In this document: piece after piece, positions 33,124 to 41,780 of the stretch | Numbering within the stretch: position 1 is the first letter of the stretch | Layout of the letters: each line of letters starts with the position of its first letter | NCBI RefSeq assembly: GCF_024172185.1 | Contig: NZ_JAMZEC010000001.1 | Span: forward strand, 9,337,001 to 9,401,000 | Source of the DNA: Nonomuraea roseoviolacea subsp. carminata | GTDB taxonomy: Bacteria > Actinomycetota > Actinomycetes > Streptosporangiales > Streptosporangiaceae | Direction: 5' to 3' | DNA length: 64,000 nucleotides | Made by a program: the position numbers and the translations under genes | Notes under the pieces: generated by a model | Seen by the model: only the letters and a program-made list of their open reading frames with translations | What the model was told of the DNA's origin: nothing | Database searches by the model: none

Positions 33124-33173
33124 GTGGCGCGAGCCGTGACCCGTGGCGCGAGCCGTGACCCGTGGCGCGGGCC
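33124..33173. repeat. Tandem 19-bp repeat upstream of eda
   Basis: GTGGCGCGAGCCGTGACCC is repeated perfectly at 33124-33142 and 33143-33161, and a third copy breaks down after 12 bases. It lies in the gap between glk and eda. Confidence 0.8.
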
Positions 33174-33321
33174 AGTAGCCTGGGCGCGCCGACCCGCTCC
33201 GGGGACCTGCTCCGGCCGGACGGCGCGAAGCTCCGGCCCGCGACGTGAAGACGTGGAAAGGCCTCCGGGCCGACGAGACAGAAATGACGGCCCCGAGGGC
33301 CGGCAAGGAGAAGAACCGCAG

Positions 33322-33936
33322 ATGACGAGCCTGCTCGACCTCGCCCCCGTGATCCCCGTCGTGGTGATCGAGGATGTGGAGACCGCCGTGCCGATGGCGC
33401 GGGCGCTGGTGTCCGGCGGCCTGCCGGTCATCGAGGTGACGCTCCGTACGAGCGCGGCGCTGGAGGCGATCGGCCGGATCGCCGCCGAGGTGCCCGGCGC
33501 CGTGGTCGGCGCGGGCACGGTGCGCACGGGCGCCGACGTCGAGGCGTCTCTCAAGGCGGGCGCGTCGTTCCTGGTGTCGCCCGGCGCCACCCCGTCGCTG
33601 GTGGACGCGATGCTCGCGGGCGGCGCGCCGTTCCTGGCCGGCGCGGCCACGGCGTCGGAGGTCATGGCGCTGGCCGAGCGGGGGCTGAAGGAGCTGAAGT
33701 TCTTCCCGGCCGAGGCGGCGGGCGGCAGGCCGTACCTGAAGTCGCTGGCGGGGCCGCTGCCGGACGTGCGGTTCTGCCCGACGGGCGGGATCCGGCCGGA
33801 CACGGCGGCGGACTACCTCGCGCTGCCCAACGTCGGCTGCGTGGGCGGGACGTGGCTCACCCCGGCCGACGCGCTCGCGGCGGGCGACTGGGCCCGCGTG
33901 GAGGCCCTCGCCGCCGAGGCCGCCGCCCTGCGCTGA
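33322..33936 (+). CDS. eda: 2-dehydro-3-deoxyphosphogluconate aldolase
   Basis: A 204-residue class I aldolase that splits KDPG into pyruvate and glyceraldehyde 3-phosphate. The Schiff-base Lys126 lies in LKFFPAEA, the catalytic Glu38 in VIEVTLRT, and the phosphate-binding loop is FCPTGGI. It is last in the Entner-Doudoroff set but separated from glk by 276 bp with a hairpin and repeats, so it may have its own promoter. Start ATG 33322 follows AAGGAG at 33305-33310. Confidence 0.95.
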   Translation: MTSLLDLAPVIPVVVIEDVETAVPMARALVSGGLPVIEVTLRTSAALEAIGRIAAEVPGAVVGAGTVRTGADVEASLKAGASFLVSPGATPSLVDAMLAGGAPFLAGAATASEVMALAERGLKELKFFPAEAAGGRPYLKSLAGPLPDVRFCPTGGIRPDTAADYLALPNVGCVGGTWLTPADALAAGDWARVEALAAEAAALR

Positions 33937-34069
33937 CCCCGCGCCTCAGCCGTACCGGACCATACGGGGGCGAGCCGGGCCGAGCGGGCCGGGTCGCCAC
34001 CGAAGACCGCCGTTTACCGTTAGAGTCTGGGGTGGAAAAGGGCATGCCGGGCGAACGCCCGGCCGGTTG

Positions 34070-36451
34070 ATGCGACGGGATGACGACGGCGAGAGGACAG
34101 CGACGTTGGGGCTGCAGGGCCGCTCCGCGGGCACTCCGCTGACACCCGAGGACCCCCAGTCGATCGGCCCCTACGAGCTGTACGGCCGGCTGGGGTCGGG
34201 CGGGATGGGCACGGTCTACCTGGCCAGGGCCGCCGACGGCCCCCGGGTGGCGCTCAAGGCGATCCGCCGCGACTACGCCGCCGACCCCGTCTACCGGGCG
34301 CGCTTCCACGAAGAGGTGTCCAACGCGCGCAAGGTCGCCTCGTTCTGCACCGCCCGGGTGCTCGACCACGGCGAGGACGGCGGCGTCCTCTACCTCGTCA
34401 CCGAGTACATCGACGGCATCTCCCTCGAGGACCACCTGATCGAGCACGGGGCGCTGTCGCCGTCCGTGCTGCACTCGGCGGCCGTGGGCGTCGCGGCGGC
34501 GCTGACCGCCATCCACGCGGCGGGCCTCGTCCACCGCGACCTCAAGCCGGCGAACGTGATGCTGACGCTGGCCGGGCCCCGGGTGATCGACTTCGGGCTG
34601 GCCCGCTCGGCCCACCTGTCCTCCCGCCACACCAACGCCGGGATGGTCATGGGCACGCCGGGCTGGATCGCCCCGGAGCAGGTGTTCGAGGGCAGGACGA
34701 GCCCGGCGGGCGACGTGTTCGCGTGGGGGTCGCTCATCGCGTACGCGGGGCTCGGCGGGCATCCGTTCGGTGAGGGCGACGCGTACGTCATGGCCGCCCG
34801 CGCCCGCACCGCGCCGCCCGACCTGCGAGGGCTGCCCGCGCCGCTCGACCGGCTGGTGGCGGCGGCCATCCACCCCGACCCGGCGCGCCGCCCGGCGGCC
34901 CGGCAGTTGCTGCTGGAGCTGGTGGGGGCGGCGGACGAGCCGGCGGCGCAGCTCGCGGCGACGCGCCACCTCACGACCACGTGGGACCCGGCGGAGTTCC
35001 CGCCGCTGGCGGGCGCACCCACCGGCGCCCCGGGCGCACCCGCCGGTGCCCCGAGCCACCCTGCCGGCGCTCCAGGCCACCCCGGCCCGCCCCCGAGCCC
35101 CCAACCGTCCCCCGGCCCGCCCCCGAGTTCCCAGCCGTCCCCCGGCCCGTCCCTCGGCCCGCAGCAGTCCCCAGGTCCGCAGGCGCCTCCGTCCCCCGGT
35201 GCTCAAGCGTCTCCGCCGCCCGGCCTTCAGGTGCCTCCGCCTCCTGGCTCTCAGGTGTCTTCGCCTCCCGGCTCCCAAGCACCTCCGCCTCCTGGCTCTC
35301 AGATGTCTTCGGGCGCGGCCCCTCACGGACCCTCGGCGCCGCCGCCCGGCCCCCAGGGCGCGCCCGGGCCGCAGATGCCCGCCGCCGGGTCGCCGCACGC
35401 CCCGTCAGCGGCGCCTCCGGGCTCCCAGCCATCCCCTGCCGCCTCCCCAGGCCCTCAGCCCGGACCGCACCCGTCCGCCGGGCCGCAGGCGGCTCCCCAC
35501 GCGTCCCCCGGACCTCAGCCTGGGCCGCACGCGGGGCCCTCCATGCCCCCGGGCCCGGCCCCGTCCGCGGACGGCCCGTCCCTGACGGGGATGCGGCTGC
35601 CGTCCGCGGACGGTCCGTCGCTCACGGGCATGCGGCTGCCGTCGTCGGCCGGTCCGCCGGCGGACGGCCCGTCGCTCACGAACATCCCCATGCCTTCGGG
35701 CGGCCCTCCACCACAGGGTCATCCCGGACACCAACAGCAGCCGCCCCACCACCACACCGGCCAGGGTCCCCTACCGGGCCGGCCGTCGCCGGGCACCCAA
35801 GGGCCGCCACCGCAGGGCCCCACGTCTCACAACCCGTCCCCGCACGGCCCGTCGGCACCCGGTCTCTCACCGCACAGCCGTACCGCGCAGGGCCCGGTGC
35901 CCGGCCCCGGGCCCTCGTCGCGGCTCACGGGTCAGGGGCCGCTGCCGCGCACCACGATGCCGCCGCCCGGCGGGGCGCGCCGCGCCACGTTCACCGGCTG
36001 CCTGACCGCCGTGGTGATCGCCGTGGTGCTGCTCGTGCTGCTGGTGGCGTTGGTTGCCTGGCTCGGCCGCTCCCCCGCCGTCGGCGGCGCGGAACGTCCG
36101 GCCCAGGACGGCAGGCTGCGGTTCGCGGTGACCGGCACCACCTGCCCCAAACCGGCCAAGTCCGCCGCGCAGCGCACCTGCACGGTGTCGCTGAAGGTGG
36201 ACAACGTCGGCAAGGAGGGACGCGTCCTCTACCCGGGCCAGCAGAAGCTGTGCGACGAGGACGACGTCCCGCACGCTGCCACGCGGCTGCTGGACAAGGC
36301 GGGCAAGGAGACCACGCCGGTGCGCATCGGACCGGGCCAGTCGTTCAGCGGGTCGCTGGTGTTCGAGTTCCCGAAGCAGGCCCGGCCGGCGGAGCTGGAG
36401 CTGCACGACTCCAGCCTGAGCCACGGCGTCCGCGTCGCCCTGGAGGACTGA
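34070..36451 (+). CDS. Membrane Ser/Thr protein kinase (PknB-like) with long Pro-rich linker
   Basis: A 793-residue kinase. The catalytic domain (about 33-290) has the loop GRLGSGGMGTVYLAR, Lys63 (ALKAI), HRDLKPAN (Asp157) and IDFGLA (Asp174). A ~330-residue Pro/Gly/Ser/Gln linker follows, with many PGPQPSPGP-like and SLTGMRLPS repeats. One helix lies at about 643-665, and an external domain (DGRLRFAVTGTTCPK onward, two Cys pairs) resembles DUF4352. The external domain is the likely sensor. The SADGPSLTGMRLP unit is repeated two to three times and offers Ser/Thr sites for autophosphorylation. ATG 34070 is preferred; TTG 34067 is also in frame. Confidence 0.88.
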   Translation: MRRDDDGERTATLGLQGRSAGTPLTPEDPQSIGPYELYGRLGSGGMGTVYLARAADGPRVALKAIRRDYAADPVYRARFHEEVSNARKVASFCTARVLDHGEDGGVLYLVTEYIDGISLEDHLIEHGALSPSVLHSAAVGVAAALTAIHAAGLVHRDLKPANVMLTLAGPRVIDFGLARSAHLSSRHTNAGMVMGTPGWIAPEQVFEGRTSPAGDVFAWGSLIAYAGLGGHPFGEGDAYVMAARARTAPPDLRGLPAPLDRLVAAAIHPDPARRPAARQLLLELVGAADEPAAQLAATRHLTTTWDPAEFPPLAGAPTGAPGAPAGAPSHPAGAPGHPGPPPSPQPSPGPPPSSQPSPGPSLGPQQSPGPQAPPSPGAQASPPPGLQVPPPPGSQVSSPPGSQAPPPPGSQMSSGAAPHGPSAPPPGPQGAPGPQMPAAGSPHAPSAAPPGSQPSPAASPGPQPGPHPSAGPQAAPHASPGPQPGPHAGPSMPPGPAPSADGPSLTGMRLPSADGPSLTGMRLPSSAGPPADGPSLTNIPMPSGGPPPQGHPGHQQQPPHHHTGQGPLPGRPSPGTQGPPPQGPTSHNPSPHGPSAPGLSPHSRTAQGPVPGPGPSSRLTGQGPLPRTTMPPPGGARRATFTGCLTAVVIAVVLLVLLVALVAWLGRSPAVGGAERPAQDGRLRFAVTGTTCPKPAKSAAQRTCTVSLKVDNVGKEGRVLYPGQQKLCDEDDVPHAATRLLDKAGKETTPVRIGPGQSFSGSLVFEFPKQARPAELELHDSSLSHGVRVALED

Positions 36452-36708
36452 CCTCCGTTCACTGGTCGCGCCGGTGCCGGCGAGCTCCGGCCGGAACGCC
36501 GGGCCCAGGGATTCCCCGGCCGCAGGGAGATGCCGGAGCCGCCCGGCACGATGAGCGCATGATCGACGCCCCTCCCCACGCCGAGCTCTCCGGCCAAGCC
36601 GCCTGCACCGGGGCCATGCAGCGCGCGGCGTAGGCGGCGCGGCCCGAACTACGGCCAGGGCGACTCGCCCCTGCGGCTCCAGGCGCGGCCAACCGTCCTC
36701 GCTACGTC

Positions 36709-37506
36709 CTACTCCTCCGGCTCCCAGGCGCGGAGCAGGTCGAGCAGCCCCGCGTCTCCGTCGACGTGCAAGGAGCCGGCCTGGATACGGTCGTACAAGT
36801 AGAGGACCAACTCACTGGCCGTGCCATGGACGGAGGCCCCGGCCGCGTCCGGGTCCTCGCCGGACGCGGCAGTGGGCGCGGGGACTCGGGTGGAGCGTGC
36901 GCCGTCGCCGTCGACCGTGAGGCGCCAGGAGCGGCCCTCGGCGGCGTGGAAGTCGAAGGTCGTGGGCTTGTGCGGCCAGGCACTGGCCGTCGCGACGCAG
37001 GTGAACAGGAACTCCTCGACACCGTCGAGGGCGACCTCGACCGGCAGCGGCTGCGGGGCGCCCGCGGCGAGCTGGGCGTCGTAGGTGTGCACCGCGCTCT
37101 CCTGGACCCGGTGCCGGGCGACTCCGCCAGAGGTCCGCGGCGTCTGCAGGGCACTCCACCACGCCCAGCAGCCGGCGTCCGGGCCCGCCTCCCGCAGGGC
37201 GCTCAGCAGAAGCTGCGTCGAAGCGGCCAGCCAGTCCAGCAGGGCCTCACGTTCCCGCGGCACTTCCAGAGCGGCGCGCGCAGCGGCGGCCTCGGCCGGG
37301 GGCGCGTCGGCAGGCCCCGCGCCGACGATGGCGGCCCAGAAACGGTCTCCCCCACCCAGGTGCTTCACCAGATCGAACAGCGTCCACTCGGGGCAGCTCG
37401 GCACCGGTGCGTCGAGACTGGGCGCGGCGGCGACCGCGGCGCGGAAGGCGGTCGACCGTTCGTCGATCAGTCGCAGCAGGTCAGGGAACTCGGGACTCTT
37501 TTCCAC
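36709..37506 (-). CDS. Maleylpyruvate isomerase-family mycothiol-dependent enzyme
   Basis: A 265-residue DinB/MDMPI-fold protein of the actinobacterial mycothiol-dependent family. The N-terminal four-helix bundle has CPEWTLFDLVKHLGGGDRFW and a metal-type His in VARHRVQESAVHTYDAQLA (His residues in the expected spacing). The C-terminal MDMPI_C part runs about 170-262 and includes VHGTASELVLYLYDR. Members use mycothiol for isomerisation or detoxification; the substrate here is unknown. It stands alone. The 257 bases upstream of it on the other side (36452-36708) hold no gene I can support. Confidence 0.85.
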   Translation of the reverse strand: MEKSPEFPDLLRLIDERSTAFRAAVAAAPSLDAPVPSCPEWTLFDLVKHLGGGDRFWAAIVGAGPADAPPAEAAAARAALEVPREREALLDWLAASTQLLLSALREAGPDAGCWAWWSALQTPRTSGGVARHRVQESAVHTYDAQLAAGAPQPLPVEVALDGVEEFLFTCVATASAWPHKPTTFDFHAAEGRSWRLTVDGDGARSTRVPAPTAASGEDPDAAGASVHGTASELVLYLYDRIQAGSLHVDGDAGLLDLLRAWEPEE

Positions 37507-37548
37507 GCCGAATGTCTATCACCGTGCTCGGCTGATCGGACAGCCGCG

Positions 37549-37929
37549 TTCCGCGCCCTCGGCGTCACGAGGCACCGGCCGGTCCATGAGCCGCCGCATC
37601 GCCCGCCGTCTCGGCACCATGCGGACCAGCCGCGACGCCGACGCCGAAGCTCCGCAGGAGGCCGGCGGCATCGGCCCCGAGAAGGCCCCCGCTCGTGGTG
37701 GTCGACGGCGCGGAGTTCGGCGACCTCGTCGACAAGCTGATCGCGGCAGGGGTGAACATGACCGAGCCCGCAGCGGTGACGACGACACCCGGCACCGCGG
37801 AGCCCGCCACCGCCGAGCCGCCGCTGGCCGGCATGTCGATCGTCGTCACCGGCGCGATGACCGGCCCGTTGGAGGCCCTGTCACGCAACTAGGTCAACGA
37901 GCTGGCCGAACGCGCCGGCGGCAAGTCAA
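37549..37929 (+). pseudogene. Decayed C-terminal fragment of NAD-dependent DNA ligase
   Basis: Pieces of a LigA-like C-terminus can be read in order but in different frames. FRALGV is at 37549-37566, then after a +1 shift RGTGRSMSRRIARRLGTM through GGIGPEKAP (helix-hairpin-helix region). After another shift near 37690 comes VVVDGAEFGDLVDKLIAAG, and finally the BRCT start PLAGMSIVVTGAMTGPLEAL. An in-frame TAG at 37889-37891 replaces a normally coding codon, after which NELAERAGGKS continues. The fragment breaks off near 37929. At least two frameshifts and one stop make it dead; the catalytic domains are absent. Confidence 0.8.
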
Positions 37930-37979
37930 CTGAATTAGCTCTGAGGTGGTTCCCTGAATTCTCTGTTAGCGTCCGCCAC

Positions 37980-38445
37980 ATGATCAACGGGGATGGCGGG
38001 CTTCGGGATCTGGCAGCTTCGACGGTGCTTGATGGTGGAAGGCTCGAGTCGACGGGTGACCCGTGGACGCCGTACCGGTTGCTTGACGGCGATGGCCTCG
38101 TGGTCGAGCCGGTCGCGGTGTTCTTGGCGGAGCTGCAGGCCTCGGGGCGGTCGACGTCGACACTCCATTCCTACGATCTGCGTCCGGTGGGATCAGGCGG
38201 TACAGGCCGACGCCCGGGACCACGCCCGGTGGATGCAGATCGCCGACAAGCCGACCCGGGTCCACCGGCGGCTCCAGGAGGACGTCCTCCCTACGAGGCG
38301 CTCCGGCGGGCAGGTGCCGGGACGGTCAGCCGTCCTCGCCCGCATGCTCGGCATCCACATCCAGGTCGCTGTCCCATGGCAACGCGCCTCAGCCGGCGAT
38401 CGGATGACCTACGCCGCCGACGTCGGCCGTCGTTTCCGCACTGAC
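37980..38445 (+). pseudogene. Internally deleted tyrosine-recombinase/integrase remnant
   Basis: From ATG 37980 a frame reads PYRLLDGDGLVVEPVAVFL, then a SAM-like core-binding stretch ELQASGRSTSTLHSYDL. After a shift near 38180 the next frame gives RWDQAVQADARDHARWMQ, as in actinomycete phage-type integrases. The same frame then runs into ARMLGIHIQVAVPWQRASAG and YAADVGRR, which I associate with the C-terminus of such recombinases. The catalytic Arg-His-Arg-Tyr domain between is missing. The frame shift and the internal deletion make it non-functional. Family assignment is from pattern memory. Confidence 0.65.
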
Positions 38446-38500
38446 ACGCAGACGAAGGCAGGGCCGGCCCGCCACTTCCCAGACGAAGGAGAGATCACGC

Positions 38501-40096
38501 ATGGCGGATCAACCAAGGCTCGTACGGACGGGCCGGGCGATGGCGATCGCCACCATCGTCTCGAGGGTCACTGGCTTCGTCCGCACGTTGGCGCTGGTCG
38601 CCGCTCTCGGGCTGGGCAGCCGGCTGCTGGACGCCTACACCGCGGCGAACGTCACCCCCAATACCATCTATGAGCTTGTCTTCGGCGGTGCGCTGGCGAG
38701 CGTGCTCGTTCCACTGCTGGTTCGTACGGCCGATGACGGTGACGTCGACGACGACCTGTTCGCCCAGCGGCTGCTGTCGTTGGTGGTCTATGGCCTCGGC
38801 GCCGTGGTGATCATTACAATCATCGCCGCGCCGTTCATCGTGGACCTCTACGTTCCTGGGTTCAGTCCTGACCAGCGGCATCTGGCGGTCGTCTTCACCC
38901 GGTACTTCATGCCGCAGATCCTGTTCTACGGAGTGAGCGCGACCTTGGCCGCGATCCTCAACGCACGCAGTCGCTTCGTTTCGCCCATGTGGGCACCGGT
39001 GGCCAACAACCTTGTCGTCATCGCCACCGCGTCGGTCTTTCTGCTGATCGGCGGCACCGGGAAGCTGGAGTCGCTGACTCACGTTCAGATGCTGCTGCTG
39101 TCGATCGGCACCAGCGCCGGGGTCGCCGCCCAGATGATCGTTCTCGCAGCGGTCAGCCGGCGAACCGGATTCCCGTTGCGGCTGCGCGCCGATCCGCGAG
39201 GCATCGGAGTCCGGCGCATCGTCGTCCTGGCCGGCTGGACGATCGCATCCGTCGCCGCGGCCCAGGCGGTGTTCATCGTGATCACCCGGATCGCCTCGCA
39301 GGCCGGGTCCGGCGCCGTCAGCGTCTACTCCAACGCCTACACCCTGTTCCAGCTGCCCTACGCCGTGATCGCGGTCACCGTCATCACCGCGGTCCTGCCG
39401 CGGATGAGCCGGGCAGCGGCCGACCGTGACCTCGCCCGAGTCACCGCCGATCTATCCCGGAGCCTGCGGCTCACCAGCGTGGTCCTGGTGCCCATCGCCG
39501 CCGCGCTCATCGTACTCGGCCCGCAGCTGACCACCGTGCTGTTCGCCCACGGCAACGCCTCACCCGCCGCTGCCCATCTCACCGGCGCGGTGCTCGCCGC
39601 CTACGGCCTCGCACTCGTCCCCTTCGCCGGTTACCAGATCATGTTGCGGGTCTTCTACGCCCTCGGCGACACCCGCACCCCAGCGTTACTGAGCGTCGGC
39701 GTCTCCGCGGTCACCATCGCCACCTGCCTGGCCGCCGCACAACTCGCGCTCGGCCCGAACCTGGTCATCGCCATCGCGGCCTGCTCCGCCATCGCCTACA
39801 CCGCCGGGCTGCTCGTCACGGCCCAGTTGCTGCGCCGTCGGATCGGCAGAGTCGACGGACACCGCCTCCTCAGCACCCACACGCGGATACTCGCCGCAGC
39901 GATCGTCGCGGGACTCGCCGCATTCCTTGTCAACCGCGTCCTCGGCACCACGGTCGGGACGAGTTGGACCGGCTCGCTCATCACCGTCTGCACCGCAGCC
40001 GCGATCGGAGCCGCCCTCTACGCCCTGGCCGCGCGAGTCCTCCGCATAACCGAGCTCAGAGCCCTCACCACCGCCCTGCGGATCAACAACACGTGA
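38501..40096 (+). CDS. murJ: MurJ/MviN-type lipid II flippase, probable second copy
   Basis: A 531-residue protein of the MOP flippase family with about 14 hydrophobic segments. RAMAIATIVSRVTGFVRTL and ANVTPNTIYELVFGGAL are the conserved first helices, and GYQIMLRVFYALGDTRTPAL is the diagnostic helix 10-11 region. It lacks the long kinase-like C-terminal extension of mycobacterial MurJ. Start ATG 38501 follows GAAGGAGAG. Codon use is unlike its neighbours, with many A/T third positions and one TTA leucine (39686-39688). It follows the integrase wreck directly, so it probably came with an island and may flip an alternative lipid-linked precursor. Confidence 0.85.
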   Translation: MADQPRLVRTGRAMAIATIVSRVTGFVRTLALVAALGLGSRLLDAYTAANVTPNTIYELVFGGALASVLVPLLVRTADDGDVDDDLFAQRLLSLVVYGLGAVVIITIIAAPFIVDLYVPGFSPDQRHLAVVFTRYFMPQILFYGVSATLAAILNARSRFVSPMWAPVANNLVVIATASVFLLIGGTGKLESLTHVQMLLLSIGTSAGVAAQMIVLAAVSRRTGFPLRLRADPRGIGVRRIVVLAGWTIASVAAAQAVFIVITRIASQAGSGAVSVYSNAYTLFQLPYAVIAVTVITAVLPRMSRAAADRDLARVTADLSRSLRLTSVVLVPIAAALIVLGPQLTTVLFAHGNASPAAAHLTGAVLAAYGLALVPFAGYQIMLRVFYALGDTRTPALLSVGVSAVTIATCLAAAQLALGPNLVIAIAACSAIAYTAGLLVTAQLLRRRIGRVDGHRLLSTHTRILAAAIVAGLAAFLVNRVLGTTVGTSWTGSLITVCTAAAIGAALYALAARVLRITELRALTTALRINNT

Positions 40097-40134
40097 CCCA
40101 CACGACTACCCAGTGACCGCGATCTGCGGTGTCG

Positions 40135-41070
40135 TCACGGGACGAGGACGAGCCGACCGCGGAGTCCGCCCTTGGCCAGGCGGCGGTGGGCCTCCGCGAC
40201 CTCCTCCAGCGGCAGGGTGGCGGCGACCCTCAGGGTGAGCTTGCCCTGTTCGACCAGCGTCACGAGGTCGGCCAGCCGTGCCCCGTCCGCGCTGATCCAG
40301 TGGGTGAACACGCGCGTCCCCCGCAGCGGCAGGGGCGCGCCGCCCGCGACCACGGCGGCGAAGGAGCCGCCGTTGCGCACCGCGTCCAGGGCCGCCGCGC
40401 CCGTCACGGCGGCGTCCAGGGCTCCGTGGACGCCGCCCGGCACCAGCGCCCGCACGGCCTCCCCGAGGCGGGCCGTACGGGGCACGAACAGCTCCGCGCC
40501 CAGCTCGCGGACCAGCGCCTCGTCCGCGGCGCCGGCCACCGCCACGACCCGCAGCCCGCGCGCCACGGCGAGCTGGACGGCGTAGCCGCCCACCGCGCCG
40601 GCCGCGCCCGTCACCAGCAGGGTCTCGCCCGGGCGCAGGCCGAGCCGGTCGAGGGCCTGGACGGCGGTCAGCCCGTTGAGCGGCAGCGTCGCCGCCTCCA
40701 CCGCGCCCACCCCGGACGGCGCGCGGGTCACCGCGTCCGCGTCGAGCACGACCTGGTCGGCATGCGTCCCGTACGGCACGTCGAGCCGGTCGGACAGCCC
40801 CACCACGCGGTCGCCCACCGCGAGCCCGGCGACTCCGGGGCCGGTCTCCTCGACGGTTCCCGCCACGTCCCAGCCGATGCCGATCAGGTCGCGGGCGGGC
40901 AGCAGCCCCGCCTCGGTCAGGGCGCCGGAGCGGGTTGCCAGGTCCACCGGGTTGACGGCCGCGGCCTCGACCCTGATCCGCACCTGGCCCTCGCCCGCGG
41001 ACGGCGCCGGCACGTCGGCGACCTCCAGCACCTCAGGGCCGCCGAAGCCGCGGATGACGACAGCACGCAT
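40135..41070 (-). CDS. NADPH:quinone reductase-like zinc-free oxidoreductase
   Basis: A 311-residue medium-chain reductase/dehydrogenase of the quinone oxidoreductase group. A GroES-like domain (AAAVNPVDLATRSG) is followed by a Rossmann domain with LLVTGAAGAVGGYAVQLA as the NADPH loop and the typical ending LEEVAEAHRRLAKGGLRGRLVL. The structural zinc Cys cluster is absent. It is divergent from an HxlR regulator, a pairing common for quinone or aldehyde stress enzymes. Start ATG 41068-41070 follows GAGAGGAAG. Several operator-like palindromes lie in the shared 132-bp gap. Confidence 0.88.
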   Translation of the reverse strand: MRAVVIRGFGGPEVLEVADVPAPSAGEGQVRIRVEAAAVNPVDLATRSGALTEAGLLPARDLIGIGWDVAGTVEETGPGVAGLAVGDRVVGLSDRLDVPYGTHADQVVLDADAVTRAPSGVGAVEAATLPLNGLTAVQALDRLGLRPGETLLVTGAAGAVGGYAVQLAVARGLRVVAVAGAADEALVRELGAELFVPRTARLGEAVRALVPGGVHGALDAAVTGAAALDAVRNGGSFAAVVAGGAPLPLRGTRVFTHWISADGARLADLVTLVEQGKLTLRVAATLPLEEVAEAHRRLAKGGLRGRLVLVP

Positions 41071-41126
41071 GGTCTTCTTCCTCTCGCTCGGGTGGTGGCG
41101 TCCTCGCGCCGCCACGCCTTACCGTA

Positions 41127-41159
41127 GGAGAGGTACTCTCCGCCAGGAAGTACGTACCT
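41127..41159. promoter_or_regulatory. Operator region between quinone reductase and HxlR genes
   Basis: GGAGAG-GTA-CTCTCC (41127-41141) is a perfect 6-bp inverted repeat, and AAGTACGTACCT (41148-41159) contains the palindrome GTACGTAC. The second motif recurs as AAGTACGTACTT before the GbsR-like gene 600 bp away. Confidence 0.55.
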
Positions 41160-41202
41160 GAGAGTGCGTAACACACGCAGACGTGCGGCGAACAGGAGAC
41201 CC

Positions 41203-41598
41203 ATGACCACGCGGACGGCCGCCGAGCGGCGCGAGGAGGCGCGCGCCGCCTACGACGCCTACCTGGAGGAGTGCCCGGCCCGGCAGCTCCTCGACCGGAT
41301 CAGCGACAAGTGGGTCAGCCTGCTGCTCAACGCGCTGGCCGACGGCCCCCGCCGCTACAGCGACCTGTCGCGCACGGTCGCCGGGGTCAGCCAGAAGATG
41401 CTCACCCAGACGCTGCGCGCGCTGGAGCGCGACGGGCTGGTCGCGCGCTCGGTCACGCCGTCGGTGCCGGTCCGGGTCGACTACGAGCTGACCCCGCTGG
41501 GCCACAGCCTACAGCCCGTCATGCGGGCGATCAAGGACTGGGCCGAGAGCAACATCGAGCAGGTCATCGCCGCCCGCGACACCTACGACGCGCGCTGA
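41203..41598 (+). CDS. HxlR-family transcriptional regulator
   Basis: A 131-residue winged-helix regulator of the HxlR type: LLDRISDKWVSLLLNALADG, PRRYSDLSRTVAGVSQKMLTQ as the recognition region, ERDGLVARSVTPSVPVRVDY as the wing and PVMRAIKDWAESN at the end. Cys27 (EECPARQ) lies at the N-terminus, where some HxlR/QorR proteins sense oxidants or quinones. This fits the divergent quinone reductase. Start ATG 41203 follows AGGAG. It likely represses itself and the reductase. Confidence 0.88.
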   Translation: MTTRTAAERREEARAAYDAYLEECPARQLLDRISDKWVSLLLNALADGPRRYSDLSRTVAGVSQKMLTQTLRALERDGLVARSVTPSVPVRVDYELTPLGHSLQPVMRAIKDWAESNIEQVIAARDTYDAR

Positions 41599-41738
41599 CC
41601 GCACCGCCGGGCCGCACCGGGCCGCGCCGCCGGGCCGCTCCGCGCCGCCGCGCCGCTCGCGCGCCGCTCGCCGGCCGGACGCGACGGCTCGGCCGATCCG
41701 GCGCACACTCCGTCACCGCCGGTGGCTTTCCGTGCGTA

Positions 41739-41768
41739 AACTACGTAAAGTACGTACTTGACGTAGTT
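41739..41768. promoter_or_regulatory. Nested palindromic operator before the GbsR-like gene
   Basis: Outer arms AACTACGT (41739-41746) and ACGTAGTT (41761-41768) are perfect complements. Between them AAGTACGTACTT (41748-41759) is itself a perfect 12-bp palindrome. Three ACGTA cores within 30 bp suggest cooperative dimer binding, 13 bp before the regulator start. Confidence 0.75.
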
Positions 41769-41780
41769 GGTGGAGGTGGC

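Noticed and set aside
36559..36633. A 24-codon frame (MIDAPPHAELSG onward) after the kinase gene
   Set aside because: It is short, with no clear ribosome-binding site or family match; chance is likely in this GC-rich gap.
37922..37980. CTGAATT repeated at about 37929 and 37953 as a possible target-site duplication
   Set aside because: Seven bases in a 60-bp AT-richer stretch is weak, and the copies do not flank the integrase remnant.
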